NCBI RefSeq assembly: GCF_023238205.1
Contig: NZ_CP096659.1
Span: 1,302,001-1,366,000 of the forward strand
Length of the DNA stretch: 64,000 bases
Source: Halorussus limi
GTDB lineage: Archaea > Halobacteriota > Halobacteria > Halobacteriales > Haladaptataceae
Direction of reading: 5' to 3'
The notes beneath the pieces are model-generated. The model was not told the origin of the DNA. It ran no database searches and worked only from the letters and a program-made list of their open reading frames with translations. Of this stretch, positions 27,162-36,432 are shown one piece after another (the stretch's first letter is position 1; each line of letters begins with the position of its first letter). The position numbers and the translations under genes were made by a program.

Positions 27162-27974
27162 ATGCAAGCAGTCACGCTCGGTCCCGAGGGGACCTACTCG
27201 CACCGCGCCGCCAGCGCAGTCGCCGACGAGGTGGAGTTCCGCGAGTCCGTCACCGCCATCGTAGAGGCCGTCGCGGACGGCGAGTTCGAGCGCGGAGTCG
27301 TCCCCATCGAGAACAGCATCGAGGGGAGCGTCACCGAGACGCTCGACGCGCTGACCGACCGCGAAGTCGCCGCGGTCCGGGAAATTGTCACTCCGATTCG
27401 CCACGCGCTCCTCGCCCAGCGCGACGACTTCTCGGTCGTCGCCAGCCACTCCCAAGCGCTGGCGCAGTGCCGAAGCTACCTCGAAGCCGAGTACCCCGAC
27501 GCCGACCTCGAAGCGGTCGCCAGCACCGCCCGCGGCGTCGAACACGCCCGCGAGAACCCCGACGTGGCGGGCATCGGCCACCCGGACAACGCGAGCGGCG
27601 ACGACGACCTCCGGGTCGTCGCGGAGGGGATTCAGGACCGCAACTCGAACGCGACCCGCTTTTTCGTCATCGCGCCGGTCGCCGAACAGTCGGAGGCGGG
27701 CGGCAAGTCCTCGCTGGTGGTCTACCCGAACGCCAACTACCCGGGTCTGCTGCTCGAACTGCTCGAACCCTTCGCCGACCGGGACGTCAACCTCACGCGG
27801 GTCGAGTCGCGCCCGAGCGGCGAGCGACTGGGCGACTACGTGTTCCACATCGACTTCGCGGCCGGTCTCTACGAGGAGCGCGCACAGGAGGCCATCGCGG
27901 ACGTGGAGGACATCGCGGAGAACGGGTGGGTCCGGCGACTCGGGTCGTACGACACCGAACACGTGGTCTACTGA
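27162..27974 (+). CDS. pheA: prephenate dehydratase
   Basis: 270 aa. Converts prephenate to phenylpyruvate in phenylalanine synthesis. N-terminal PDT domain begins LGPEGTYSHRAA, with PIENSIEGSV near 46-55 and the catalytic Thr-Arg-Phe in NATRFFVI. The C-terminal ACT domain (about 185-270), which binds Phe for feedback, carries the ESRPSGERLGDYVFHID signature. No chorismate mutase domain is fused. TATA-like CTTTTAG about 30 bp upstream suggests a leaderless mRNA. Confidence 0.95.
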   Translation: MQAVTLGPEGTYSHRAASAVADEVEFRESVTAIVEAVADGEFERGVVPIENSIEGSVTETLDALTDREVAAVREIVTPIRHALLAQRDDFSVVASHSQALAQCRSYLEAEYPDADLEAVASTARGVEHARENPDVAGIGHPDNASGDDDLRVVAEGIQDRNSNATRFFVIAPVAEQSEAGGKSSLVVYPNANYPGLLLELLEPFADRDVNLTRVESRPSGERLGDYVFHIDFAAGLYEERAQEAIADVEDIAENGWVRRLGSYDTEHVVY

Positions 27975-28018
27975 GGTGGACCCGACTCCCGCCGACCGAC
28001 CGCTCGCCGACTATTCGC

Positions 28019-28205
28019 CGACCTCCCACCGACCTCCCACCGACCTCCCACCGACCTCCCACCGACCTCCCACCGACCTCCCACCGACCTCCCACCGACC
28101 TCCCACCGACCTCCCACCGACCTCCCACCGACCTCCCACCGACCTCCCACCGACCTCCCACCGACCTCCCACCGACCTCCCACCGACCTCCCACCGACCT
28201 CCCAC
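28019..28205. repeat. 17 perfect tandem copies of the 11-mer CGACCTCCCAC
   Basis: The unit CGACCTCCCAC repeats without a mismatch from 28019 to 28205 (187 bp), flanked by degenerate CCGACC/CCGCCGACC triplets on both sides. Because 11 is not a multiple of 3, all frames on both strands stay open with an 11-residue period (for example SHRPPTDLPPT), but no start codon or promoter supports translation. It lies between the pheA stop and the hsp20 promoter. Perfect identity suggests recent slippage expansion and likely copy-number variation between strains. Confidence 0.97.
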
Positions 28206-28250
28206 CGACCGACCACCCGCCGACCACCCTCGGACCGGCCTCCCGGTCTG

Positions 28251-28260
28251 AATTTTTAAG
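28251..28260 (+). promoter_or_regulatory. TATA region of the hsp20 gene
   Basis: AATTTTTAAG at 28251-28260, 46 bp after the end of the 11-bp repeat array and about 50 bp before the hsp20 ATG, leaving a short 5' leader with GGGGGAAACT just before the ATG. Confidence 0.6.
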
Positions 28261-28308
28261 ACCCAACGCGTCGGACACCCAACGGGCGACCGGCGCCCGG
28301 GGGAAACT

Positions 28309-28752
28309 ATGGCAGGACGAAAGAATCCGTTCGAGGACTTAGAAGAGATGATAGAACGCATGAGCCGCCAGTTCGAGCAGTCGATGGGCGGCGGCGCGAT
28401 GGAGCAGTTGAGCGGCAGCGGCGCGTCCGTCGACGTGGCCGACCACGGCGACGAGTTCGTCGTCACCGCCGACTTGCCCGGCTATCAGAAGGAGGACATC
28501 GACGTGACGCTCCGGGGCGACCACCTCCAGATTCGGGCCGAGACCCAACAGGAGACCGAGGACAGCGACGACGAGGACGGCCAGTACATCCGGAAGGAGC
28601 GACGCCACCGGTCGGTGAACCGCTCGGTGACGTTCCCCGAAGAGGTGGACGAGGAGAACGTCTCCGCCCAGTACCGGAACGGCGTGCTGACGGTGACGCT
28701 CCAGAAGCTGACCGCGGGCGACGGGGACTCCCACAGCATCGACATCGAGTAG
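28309..28752 (+). CDS. hsp20: Hsp20/alpha-crystallin small heat-shock protein
   Basis: 147 aa. N-terminal arm (FEDLEEMIERMSRQFEQS) followed by the alpha-crystallin domain at about 45-135, with the diagnostic ADLPGYQKEDIDVTLRGD segment and the conserved GVLTVTLQK near 124-132. ATP-independent chaperone that holds unfolding proteins. The perfect 11-bp repeat array lies directly upstream of its promoter and could affect its expression. Confidence 0.93.
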   Translation: MAGRKNPFEDLEEMIERMSRQFEQSMGGGAMEQLSGSGASVDVADHGDEFVVTADLPGYQKEDIDVTLRGDHLQIRAETQQETEDSDDEDGQYIRKERRHRSVNRSVTFPEEVDEENVSAQYRNGVLTVTLQKLTAGDGDSHSIDIE

Positions 28753-28815
28753 GCCCGACTCTCTCGGTCGCTACCAAGCGCAAACACCTTGCCGTCGCGC
28801 CCGTAATCTGGGTCC

Positions 28816-29268
28816 ATGACGCTCGAAACGGGCGCGGACGCGCCGACGGTCGAAGCGACGAACCAGCGCGGCGAGACCATCGAACTCGACTTCTCTGAAC
28901 CGACGGTGCTGTACTTCTACCCCCGCGACGACACGCCGGGGTGTACCACCGAGGCCGAGCAGTTCGACGCCGAACTGGAGAGCTACCACGACGCCGGCGT
29001 CTCGGTCTTCGGCGTCTCGACCGACGACGTCGAGAGCCACGAGGAGTTCGCCGAGAAGTACGACCTCCGATTCGACCTACTGGCCGACCCCGAGGCCGAA
29101 ATCGCCGACGCCTTCGGCGTGGACGCCTCGCGCGGGTCCGCTCCCCGCACGACCTTCGTCCTCGCCGACGGCGAGGTGAAGGCGGTCTACGAGGGCGTGG
29201 ACCCCGACGGGCACGCCCGCGACGTTCTGAGCGACATGCTCGACGACGAGTTAGTCGCGCTGGAGTAG
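28816..29268 (+). CDS. bcp: thioredoxin-dependent peroxiredoxin, Bcp/PrxQ type
   Basis: 150 aa. Reduces hydrogen peroxide and organic peroxides. Peroxidatic Cys 43 in DDTPGCTTEA with the upstream Pro/Thr; no second cysteine anywhere, so a 1-Cys mechanism relying on an external thiol. The conserved Arg appears in SAPRTTFVL. It follows hsp20 by 64 bp, a plausible stress-response pair, though co-transcription is not shown. Confidence 0.92.
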   Translation: MTLETGADAPTVEATNQRGETIELDFSEPTVLYFYPRDDTPGCTTEAEQFDAELESYHDAGVSVFGVSTDDVESHEEFAEKYDLRFDLLADPEAEIADAFGVDASRGSAPRTTFVLADGEVKAVYEGVDPDGHARDVLSDMLDDELVALE

Positions 29269-29352
29269 CCGAAGCACAACCGCGACCGAACGCGGCGGCG
29301 AGCGGGTCGCGCTCGCCGACACCGTTTTTCGCCGGGCCGACGAGCAACCCGT

Positions 29353-29856
29353 ATGGTCGATTCGCCGGGGCCTCCGGAGTCCGCCGAGTCGCTCGCCGCG
29401 CCGCCGACCGAACCGACGCTCGCCGCCAAACTGGTCGGCGGGTTCCAGTGGGCGATAACCGGAGCGTACGTCTTCTTCCTCGGCGTTTTGGCGACCGGCT
29501 GGTACCTCCACGCCACCCGAACCCCGGTCTCGCTCGACCTCTCGCGGGCGTTCGCCGTCTCCGCCGCCGCGGCGTTCGCCGCGGGCTACCTGTGGGTCCG
29601 GTCCCGGCCGTCCGCGCCCGCCGCGCACGACCGGCGAATCGAAGTCGTCGTCACGCTGCTGGTTCTGGGATTCCTGCTCCCGTTCGGAGTGCCCCGACTC
29701 TTCGACCTGCTCGGGATCGAACTCGGCGTTCCGCTCGCCGGGTTCGGGGTGGCCTACGCGCTGACGCTCACGCTCTCGTACGGACTCGTGTACGGTCTCG
29801 GATTCAGGTTCTTCCTCGGCCCGCACCGGTCCGAGCGGTCGGAGTTCCGGGAGTGA
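29353..29856 (+). CDS. membrane protein of unknown function
   Basis: 167 aa with a Pro/Glu-rich N-terminal tail (about 1-30) and four hydrophobic segments (roughly 33-55, 66-84, 98-118, 123-150), ending in a polar tail (GPHRSERSEFRE). No family recognised. It starts 84 bp after bcp on the same strand. Confidence 0.72.
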   Translation: MVDSPGPPESAESLAAPPTEPTLAAKLVGGFQWAITGAYVFFLGVLATGWYLHATRTPVSLDLSRAFAVSAAAAFAAGYLWVRSRPSAPAAHDRRIEVVVTLLVLGFLLPFGVPRLFDLLGIELGVPLAGFGVAYALTLTLSYGLVYGLGFRFFLGPHRSERSEFRE

Positions 29857-30082
29857 CTCGGGGTCGGAGCAGCGACGCGACTCCGGCGGGCCGACGTGTT
29901 GTTCGCGGCTCGACCTTCGAGACAACTAACACGTCCGGGGCCTGTCGCTCGCCGACTGCCCGGCGAGAGGGAGGCGGCCGAAATCGTGTCATCGTTCGCG
30001 ACGCGGGAGCGAGAGCGTTACTCGGCGACGTTCTAGAACATAATTAAAAATCATTAATAACTCGCCCGGCGTAGCCTCTCGC

Positions 30083-30688
30083 ATGGCCTCAGAGACCATC
30101 AAGCACGGCGTAAATCTGGAAGAGTACGGCGCGTTCGTCGAGAACATGACCGAGAACCCCGAAGACGCGATGCTCCGACTCGGCGCGAGCGGCGTCGCGG
30201 AGGGACGTGCGATGCACACGCTGGCGAAACTCGACGCGTACAGTTTCGGAGGCGAGGAGATTCGGCGCGAGACCCGCGAGTACACCTTCCCACTCGGCGC
30301 GCACAAGGAAGTGGAAGCCGACGCGGGGTTCGTGGACCCCACCGACCGGCCGGAACCCGTTGAGGTCGCGCTGGCCGGCCTCACTGGCTGTATCAACGCC
30401 ACCGTCGGTATCGTGGCGATGGAGAACGACATCGACCTCGACGGCCTCGAAACGACGGTCGGCCTCGACCTCGACCCGCGGGTCCTGTTCGGCGTTCGCG
30501 GCGTCGAGCGGTCGGACGAGACCTACGACGACTTCACCATCGACATCGAAGTCAGCGGTCCCGGACTCACCGACGAGGACGCCGAGACGCTCCGAGAGGG
30601 CGCGCGTCGCTCCCCGGTGTTCAACCTGCTGTCGGGGTCCCACGAGATGACGCCCGAGGTACACCTCAAGGACGCGCGACCGGCGTAG
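30083..30688 (+). CDS. OsmC family protein
   Basis: 201 aa. OsmC/Ohr fold with the first conserved cysteine Cys 103 in LTGCINATV. The second family cysteine appears to be Ser 177 (ARRSPVFNLL, where CPV is usual), so classic Cys-Cys peroxidase chemistry is unlikely. An N-terminal extension of about 30 residues precedes the fold. TATA-like ATTAATAAC lies about 28 bp upstream. Function may be a thiol- or sulfide-related role, or binding only. Confidence 0.85.
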   Translation: MASETIKHGVNLEEYGAFVENMTENPEDAMLRLGASGVAEGRAMHTLAKLDAYSFGGEEIRRETREYTFPLGAHKEVEADAGFVDPTDRPEPVEVALAGLTGCINATVGIVAMENDIDLDGLETTVGLDLDPRVLFGVRGVERSDETYDDFTIDIEVSGPGLTDEDAETLREGARRSPVFNLLSGSHEMTPEVHLKDARPA

Positions 30689-30842
30689 TGTGGCCGAGCG
30701 GTCCCATTTTCCGCGGTCTAACCCCGAAATCCTGAATATCCAATAGTTCTACCGTCGGCCAGCGAAGCCGACGACCTGCTGTGACGGCGGTCGGCCGGGC
30801 CGCCACAAACGCTTATCGCTCCGGGCGTCGATAGGTCACTGT

Positions 30843-31094
30843 ATGAGTTCTGGGGGTTCCGACGAAACCGAAGACGAAGGAGTGGTGCCGGCGCCGGTCC
30901 GGAAGGTCGTGCGGACGGTCACGCCGTCCTACCGCGGGCGACCCGACACCGAGATGACGACCATCGGAATCGCGTACGGTCTGGGACTGGTCGTCCTACT
31001 GATTCCGCTCCTGCCGTTCATCGTGGTCGTCTGGGTGGTCTCGAAAATCACGGGCTTTCTCGCCCGAAAAGCGCCGACGGACCGGGTTCGCTGA
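30843..31094 (+). CDS. small membrane protein (DUF7535-like)
   Basis: 83 aa: acidic N-terminus, VPAPVRKVVRTVTPSY, then a long hydrophobic segment (about 43-69) and a basic end (RKAPTDRVR). TATA-like CTTATCG about 30 bp upstream. Matches my memory of a haloarchaeal DUF7535 protein, with moderate certainty. Function unknown. Confidence 0.65.
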   Translation: MSSGGSDETEDEGVVPAPVRKVVRTVTPSYRGRPDTEMTTIGIAYGLGLVVLLIPLLPFIVVVWVVSKITGFLARKAPTDRVR

Positions 31095-31150
31095 CCGGCG
31101 ACGGATCCGGTCCGTCGGGGAGGGTCCGCTCGGACCGCCGCGATACCTGC

Positions 31151-32146
31151 TTACTGCGTTCCGGTGCCGATGAGGTCGAAGGGGTAGCCGTTGTCGTTGT
31201 CGTCGGCGTGTTCGTAGACGACGTGGGCCGCGGCCACGTCCTGAATGGCGAGACCGGTGGAGTCGAACACCGTGATGCCGTCCTCGGAGGTCCGGCCCTC
31301 CAAGTCGCCGACGACGATGTCGCCGACTTCGCCGTAGATGTCGTCGTCTGTCAGGACGCCCTCGTGGTACGGGACGTTGATTTCGCCCGAGTGGGTGGTC
31401 TGGGCGTGGTCGTCGATGACCAGTTTGGCGTCGAGCAGAATCTCGTCGGCGAGTTCGTGCTTGCCCTCGGCGTCCGCGCCCATCGCGTTGACGTGGGTGT
31501 GGTCGCCGATGTCCTCGCGGGAGACGATGGGGTCCTCGACCGGTGTCACCGTCGAGAGCACGTCGCACTGGGCGGCCTCGGCGATGGACCCGGCCCGGAC
31601 CTCGAAGTCGTCCTCGAAGTACTCGATGAAGTCGGCGACTCGCTCCTCGTCCAAGTCGCTGACGACGACCTCTTCGATGGGTCGGACCTCCGAGATGGCC
31701 TCCAGTTGCGTGTACGACTGGACGCCGGCACCGATGACGCCCATCGTCGTCGCGTCCTCGACCGCGAGGTGGTCGGTAGCGACCGCGGCGGCCGCGCCCG
31801 TCCGCTTCATGGTCAGTTCGGTCCCGTCCATGATGGCGAGCGGGAAGGCGTTCTCGGGGTTCGAGTAGACCATCGTGCCCATCACGGTCGGCAGGTCGAA
31901 GCTCTCGGGGTTGTCCGGGTGGACGTTGACCCACTTGATTCCGGCCGCGTCCCAGTCGTCGGCCTCCAGATAGGCGGGCATCGACCGGAAGTCCCCGTTG
32001 TACTGCGGCAGGTCGATGTAGGACTTGGCGGGCATCTGGGCGTCGCCGCGGGCGTACGCGGCGAACGCGTCCTCGACTGCCCGGATGACCTCCGCCATCT
32101 GAGTGTTCGCGTCTACGGCGTCCCGATTCAATAAGAGTGTTTCCAT
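31151..32146 (-). CDS. ornithine cyclodeaminase / alanine dehydrogenase family protein
   Basis: 331 aa of the mu-crystallin family. N-terminal part MPAKSYIDL and AGIKWVNVHPDN (substrate-binding Lys residues), Rossmann motif GVIGAGVQSYTQLEA (NAD(P) binding) near 135-149, and THVNAMGADAEGKHEL in the second half. Archaeal members include NAD-dependent alanine dehydrogenase; ornithine cyclodeaminase activity is the alternative. Monocistronic, minus strand, convergent with the 30.8-kb gene. Confidence 0.85.
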   Translation of the reverse strand: METLLLNRDAVDANTQMAEVIRAVEDAFAAYARGDAQMPAKSYIDLPQYNGDFRSMPAYLEADDWDAAGIKWVNVHPDNPESFDLPTVMGTMVYSNPENAFPLAIMDGTELTMKRTGAAAAVATDHLAVEDATTMGVIGAGVQSYTQLEAISEVRPIEEVVVSDLDEERVADFIEYFEDDFEVRAGSIAEAAQCDVLSTVTPVEDPIVSREDIGDHTHVNAMGADAEGKHELADEILLDAKLVIDDHAQTTHSGEINVPYHEGVLTDDDIYGEVGDIVVGDLEGRTSEDGITVFDSTGLAIQDVAAAHVVYEHADDNDNGYPFDLIGTGTQ

Positions 32147-32385
32147 ACTCGCAAGATTCCGAGCGCCGGCACTTAGTTCATTCTGAAACGGCCGAACGGG
32201 GACCGAGGAGGGGTTCGACGTCGGCTTCCGGGCCGAATATTTTCCGCCGTCCGAATCGCCAGTAGGGGCAGGCCAAGTGCCCCGGGTCGTTCGGACGACC
32301 TTCGGTCTTCCTTGATGGTGAGAACCACTTCACCCCGAGGTGATTCACCGAAAGAATTATCGAAGAGATGAATAACAGTCAGGCG

Positions 32386-33150
32386 ATGGAGCGACGACGA
32401 TTGCTCGCGCTCGGAGCGACTGCAGTCACGTCCGGCTGTTTGCGTCTCTCCGGCGGGGAGGTGACGGAAACGAGGACCGAGACAGCTACTGGGCCAGACG
32501 TGACTATCACGTCGGTCAGCCTCCCGGACACGATGAGGCCCGGAAGGGAGTACACCGCGAGAACCACCCTCCGGAACACGGCCGACGCGGCCAGAATGGT
32601 GACGGTCACGTACCAGTTCGAAGGGCAGAAGACGCTCTTCAGCGACGTGAGAGTACCGGCGGGCGGGAGCAAAACCACGTCGTACGCTATCAGTCCCGTC
32701 ATCGTGGAAACGTCGTACGGCAGTGACATCGACGTGGGCACGTACACTCACGGCATTCGGCTGTCGAACGGCGGTCGTGAAACCGCGAGTGTCAGCGTAA
32801 AGAGTAGCGACATCTTCCCCGAGAAGCTCTCAGTGGGGTCACTGGAGGCGCCTACGAGCGTTCCGCTCGACGAGAAGTTCACCGTAGCGACGACGGTGTC
32901 GAACGCCGCTTCGCAGGCCGCTATCCAGCGGGTCGAATACCGGTTCGAGGGGAAACTGGTGTTCTCCCGGAACGGCGTCCGAATCGAACCGAACGGCGAG
33001 ACGCGGGTGGGGTTCGGACCGTCCGTCGACGACATCGAGACGACGCTCGGCCACGACCTCTCGCCGGGCACGTACAGTCACGAACTGGTCGTGCCCGACG
33101 TCGGACGCGCGTCGGGACGCGTCGAACTCACCGAAGGCGGGTTGTTGTAA
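32386..33150 (+). CDS. Tat-type lipoprotein with CARDB-like repeats
   Basis: 254 aa from the ATG at 32386. AATTAT at 32355-32360 is about 29 bp upstream, favouring this start over the ATG at 32368, which is too close to the box. N-terminus MERRRLLALGATAVTSGCLR has a twin-arginine-type RRR and a lipobox ending in Cys 18, so it is exported and lipid-anchored. The mature part has two similar beta-sandwich segments (about 38-140 and 150-250; TYQFEGQKTLF and EYRFEGKLVFS), CARDB-like adhesion or spacer domains. Role unknown. Confidence 0.75.
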   Translation: MERRRLLALGATAVTSGCLRLSGGEVTETRTETATGPDVTITSVSLPDTMRPGREYTARTTLRNTADAARMVTVTYQFEGQKTLFSDVRVPAGGSKTTSYAISPVIVETSYGSDIDVGTYTHGIRLSNGGRETASVSVKSSDIFPEKLSVGSLEAPTSVPLDEKFTVATTVSNAASQAAIQRVEYRFEGKLVFSRNGVRIEPNGETRVGFGPSVDDIETTLGHDLSPGTYSHELVVPDVGRASGRVELTEGGLL

Positions 33151-33298
33151 CGCGGTCTCCGCTGGTCGGTGATACTGACCGGCACGCGCGAAAAGAGGTT
33201 AGATGAAAGCAGTTCGACCGACGTACGGGGTCGGGAGTTACGCCGCTGCGTCGGCGGGCGAATCGGTAGGCGTCAGGCGATAGTGCGTGCGCCTGTGT

Positions 33299-34954
<1,656 letters not shown>

Positions 34955-34980
34955 AGTACACCCATTGATTGATTGTGATT

Positions 34981-34990
34981 CTATATAAAT
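34981..34990 (-). promoter_or_regulatory. TATA box of the thermosome gene
   Basis: Plus-strand CTATATAAAT (minus sense ATTTATATAG), about 30 bp upstream of the ATG; one of the strongest promoters seen in the window, consistent with abundant, heat-inducible expression. Confidence 0.75.
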
Positions 34991-35131
34991 CTTTTCTTCC
35001 CTGTTATTTGGTAACGTGACGAACTGGCCTGTTCCGGGGCAGGAAATCGCTCGGAAGAAACTCGGTACCGCGCGATACTCTGGGAATTCTTCGCACGGAA
35101 ACGCCGCCGTTCGGGGCGAGTTCAAGGGCGG

Positions 35132-35139
35132 GATTTATA
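35132..35139 (+). promoter_or_regulatory. TATA box facing a 16-codon micro-ORF
   Basis: ATTTATAT precedes, by about 30 bp, an ATG at 35163. It is separate from the weaker box (ATCTATAC, about 35220-35227) that fits the larger gene at 35250. An AACGCC/GGCGTT hairpin (35144-35162) overlaps the expected transcription start. Confidence 0.5.
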
Positions 35140-35162
35140 TGCAAACGCCTGCGTTGGGCGTT

Positions 35163-35213
35163 ATGTTTCGGTGTTCGGTGGCCCCATACGAAGTAGGACG
35201 TGACGGAGAGTAG
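35163..35213 (+). CDS. candidate leaderless micro-ORF (16 aa)
   Basis: Encodes MFRCSVAPYEVGRDGE and a TAG stop, 30 bp after a good TATA box and 37 bp before the next gene. It could be a leader peptide or simply the start of a short RNA. No family known; needs expression evidence. Offered because the promoter has no other obvious product. Confidence 0.35.
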   Translation: MFRCSVAPYEVGRDGE

Positions 35214-35249
35214 GGGAAAATCTATACAGTTGATGGACATCTTCCGGGT

Positions 35250-35591
35250 ATGGACTGGGAGTTCCTCGCACACTACGGTGGCAAGTACACGGTACTGGCC
35301 GGCGGCGGGACGGTCACGGTCGCCTATCTCCTCCCGCGGCCGTTCGGTCCCTACGCGCTCATCGGAGCTATCGCCGTCGGGATGCTCCTCATCGGCAGGG
35401 CCGCCCTCGACGGGGGCGGCGGCGCGCCGATGTCCGGCGGGAGCCCGGCCGGGTCAGCCCACGCCCTGAGCGAGGGCAGCGACGGGATTTTCGCACCGCG
35501 CGAGTCCGACGACCCGCTCGGTGTCGCGCCGCTGTTCTACGCCATCGGACTGGTCGGATTCGGTATCGCGGCGCTCTCGACTCTCCTCTGA
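35250..35591 (+). CDS. membrane protein of unknown function
   Basis: 113 aa: hydrophobic segments at about 14-32, 35-52 and 92-112, with a Gly/Ser/Asp-rich middle loop (GGGGAPMSGGSPAGSAHAL). TATA-like ATCTATAC lies about 28 bp upstream. Divergent from the thermosome. Function unknown. Confidence 0.7.
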   Translation: MDWEFLAHYGGKYTVLAGGGTVTVAYLLPRPFGPYALIGAIAVGMLLIGRAALDGGGGAPMSGGSPAGSAHALSEGSDGIFAPRESDDPLGVAPLFYAIGLVGFGIAALSTLL

Positions 35592-35643
35592 GACTGACCG
35601 TCCGAGTACACGCGACGCTCGCGGCATCGTTCGTAGGAGAAAA

Positions 35644-35725
35644 CGCCAGGACAGGGATTTGAACCCTGAATCCCGTAAGGGAACACGCTTTCCAGGCGTG
35701 CGCCTTACCGTTCGGCCATCCTGGC
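35644..35725 (-). tRNA. tRNA-Ser (anticodon GGA)
   Basis: 82-nt class II tRNA on the minus strand: acceptor GCCAGGA/TCCTGGC with discriminator G, anticodon stem CACGC/GCGTG around CTGGAAA (anticodon GGA), a long variable arm (TTCCCTTACGGGAT) and T-arm CAGGGTTCAAATCCCTG. No CCA is encoded and no intron is seen. Confidence 0.97.
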
Positions 35726-35792
35726 TCGTGTGAAAGTTGTCCCGTCCCGCGTTTAAAGCCTTCCCTTTGCGTCGATTGGGCGGCCGAGCGGC

Positions 35793-36005
35793 CTATCCGA
35801 ACAGTCTTCCCTCGGCCAGATACGACAGGCCGGCCGCGCCGACGCCGACGGCAAGCGCCACGCTCCCTTTGACCGCCAGCGAGTAGCGATACCCCGTGAC
35901 GAGTTCGTACCCCTGCACGGCGACCAGAAAGGCCAGCAGACCGACGACCCCCCAGAGGAGACTCGCCTTCACCCGGGGCCGAACCGGGCCCAACTCCAGC
36001 GTCAC
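35793..36005 (-). CDS. small two-helix membrane protein
   Basis: 70 aa from a GTG at 36005, located 1 bp after the RidA stop (36007-36009), suggesting translational coupling. VTLELGPVRPRVKASLLWG leads to two hydrophobic helices (about 14-34 and 44-62) and ends EGRLFG. Upstream in-frame sequence is overlapped by ridA and not used. Function unknown. Confidence 0.65.
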   Translation of the reverse strand: MTLELGPVRPRVKASLLWGVVGLLAFLVAVQGYELVTGYRYSLAVKGSVALAVGVGAAGLSYLAEGRLFG

Positions 36006-36006
36006 G

Positions 36007-36387
36007 CTACTCGCTGGTGGCGATGGCCTCGATTTCCACGCCGACGCCCTTCGGGAGGTTGCCCGCCTCGACCGCACTCCGGGCGGGCGGATTGTCCTGG
36101 AAGTACTCCTTGTAGGCGTCGTTCATCTCGTCGAAGTCCTCGATGTCGTCGAGGAACACCGTGACTTTCAGCACGTCCTGCATCGTCAGGCCCTCCTCTT
36201 CGAGGATGGCCTTGACGTTCTCGAGACTCTGGCGGGTCTGGACTGCAATCTCCTCGTCGTCCAGCAGGTCGCCGTCGGGCGTCATCGGAATCTGGCCCGC
36301 GGTGAACACCATGTCGCCGTTGGTCGTCGCTTGACTGTACGCGCCGACCGCCTCGGGCGCGTCCTGCGTGCTGATGATTCGCTTCAT
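36007..36387 (-). CDS. ridA: RidA family reactive intermediate/imine deaminase
   Basis: 126 aa YjgF/YER057c/UK114 fold. It hydrolyses enamine/imine intermediates such as 2-aminoacrylate and 2-aminocrotonate made by PLP dehydratases. Signature elements include AVGAYSQA near 13-20, VFTAGQIP, and the catalytic Arg in NPPARSAVEAGNLPKG near 100-115. It has its own TATA-like GTTTAAG about 28 bp upstream, yet lies only 45 bp downstream of a threonine ammonia-lyase on the same strand, its natural metabolic partner. Confidence 0.93.
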   Translation of the reverse strand: MKRIISTQDAPEAVGAYSQATTNGDMVFTAGQIPMTPDGDLLDDEEIAVQTRQSLENVKAILEEEGLTMQDVLKVTVFLDDIEDFDEMNDAYKEYFQDNPPARSAVEAGNLPKGVGVEIEAIATSE

Positions 36388-36432
36388 ACCGGTTTCTTCG
36401 CGCCCTGCAACTTAAACTTAGGCAAGCGAGTC

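Noticed and set aside
28019-28205. CRISPR array
   Set aside because: Units are 11 bp in uninterrupted tandem with no unique spacers and no cas genes nearby.
27086-28342. Very long reading frames through the pheA region and the 11-bp repeats (Pro/Thr-rich repetitive protein)
   Set aside because: They are antisense or frame shadows of pheA, kept open by the 11-bp period; no start site or promoter supports them.
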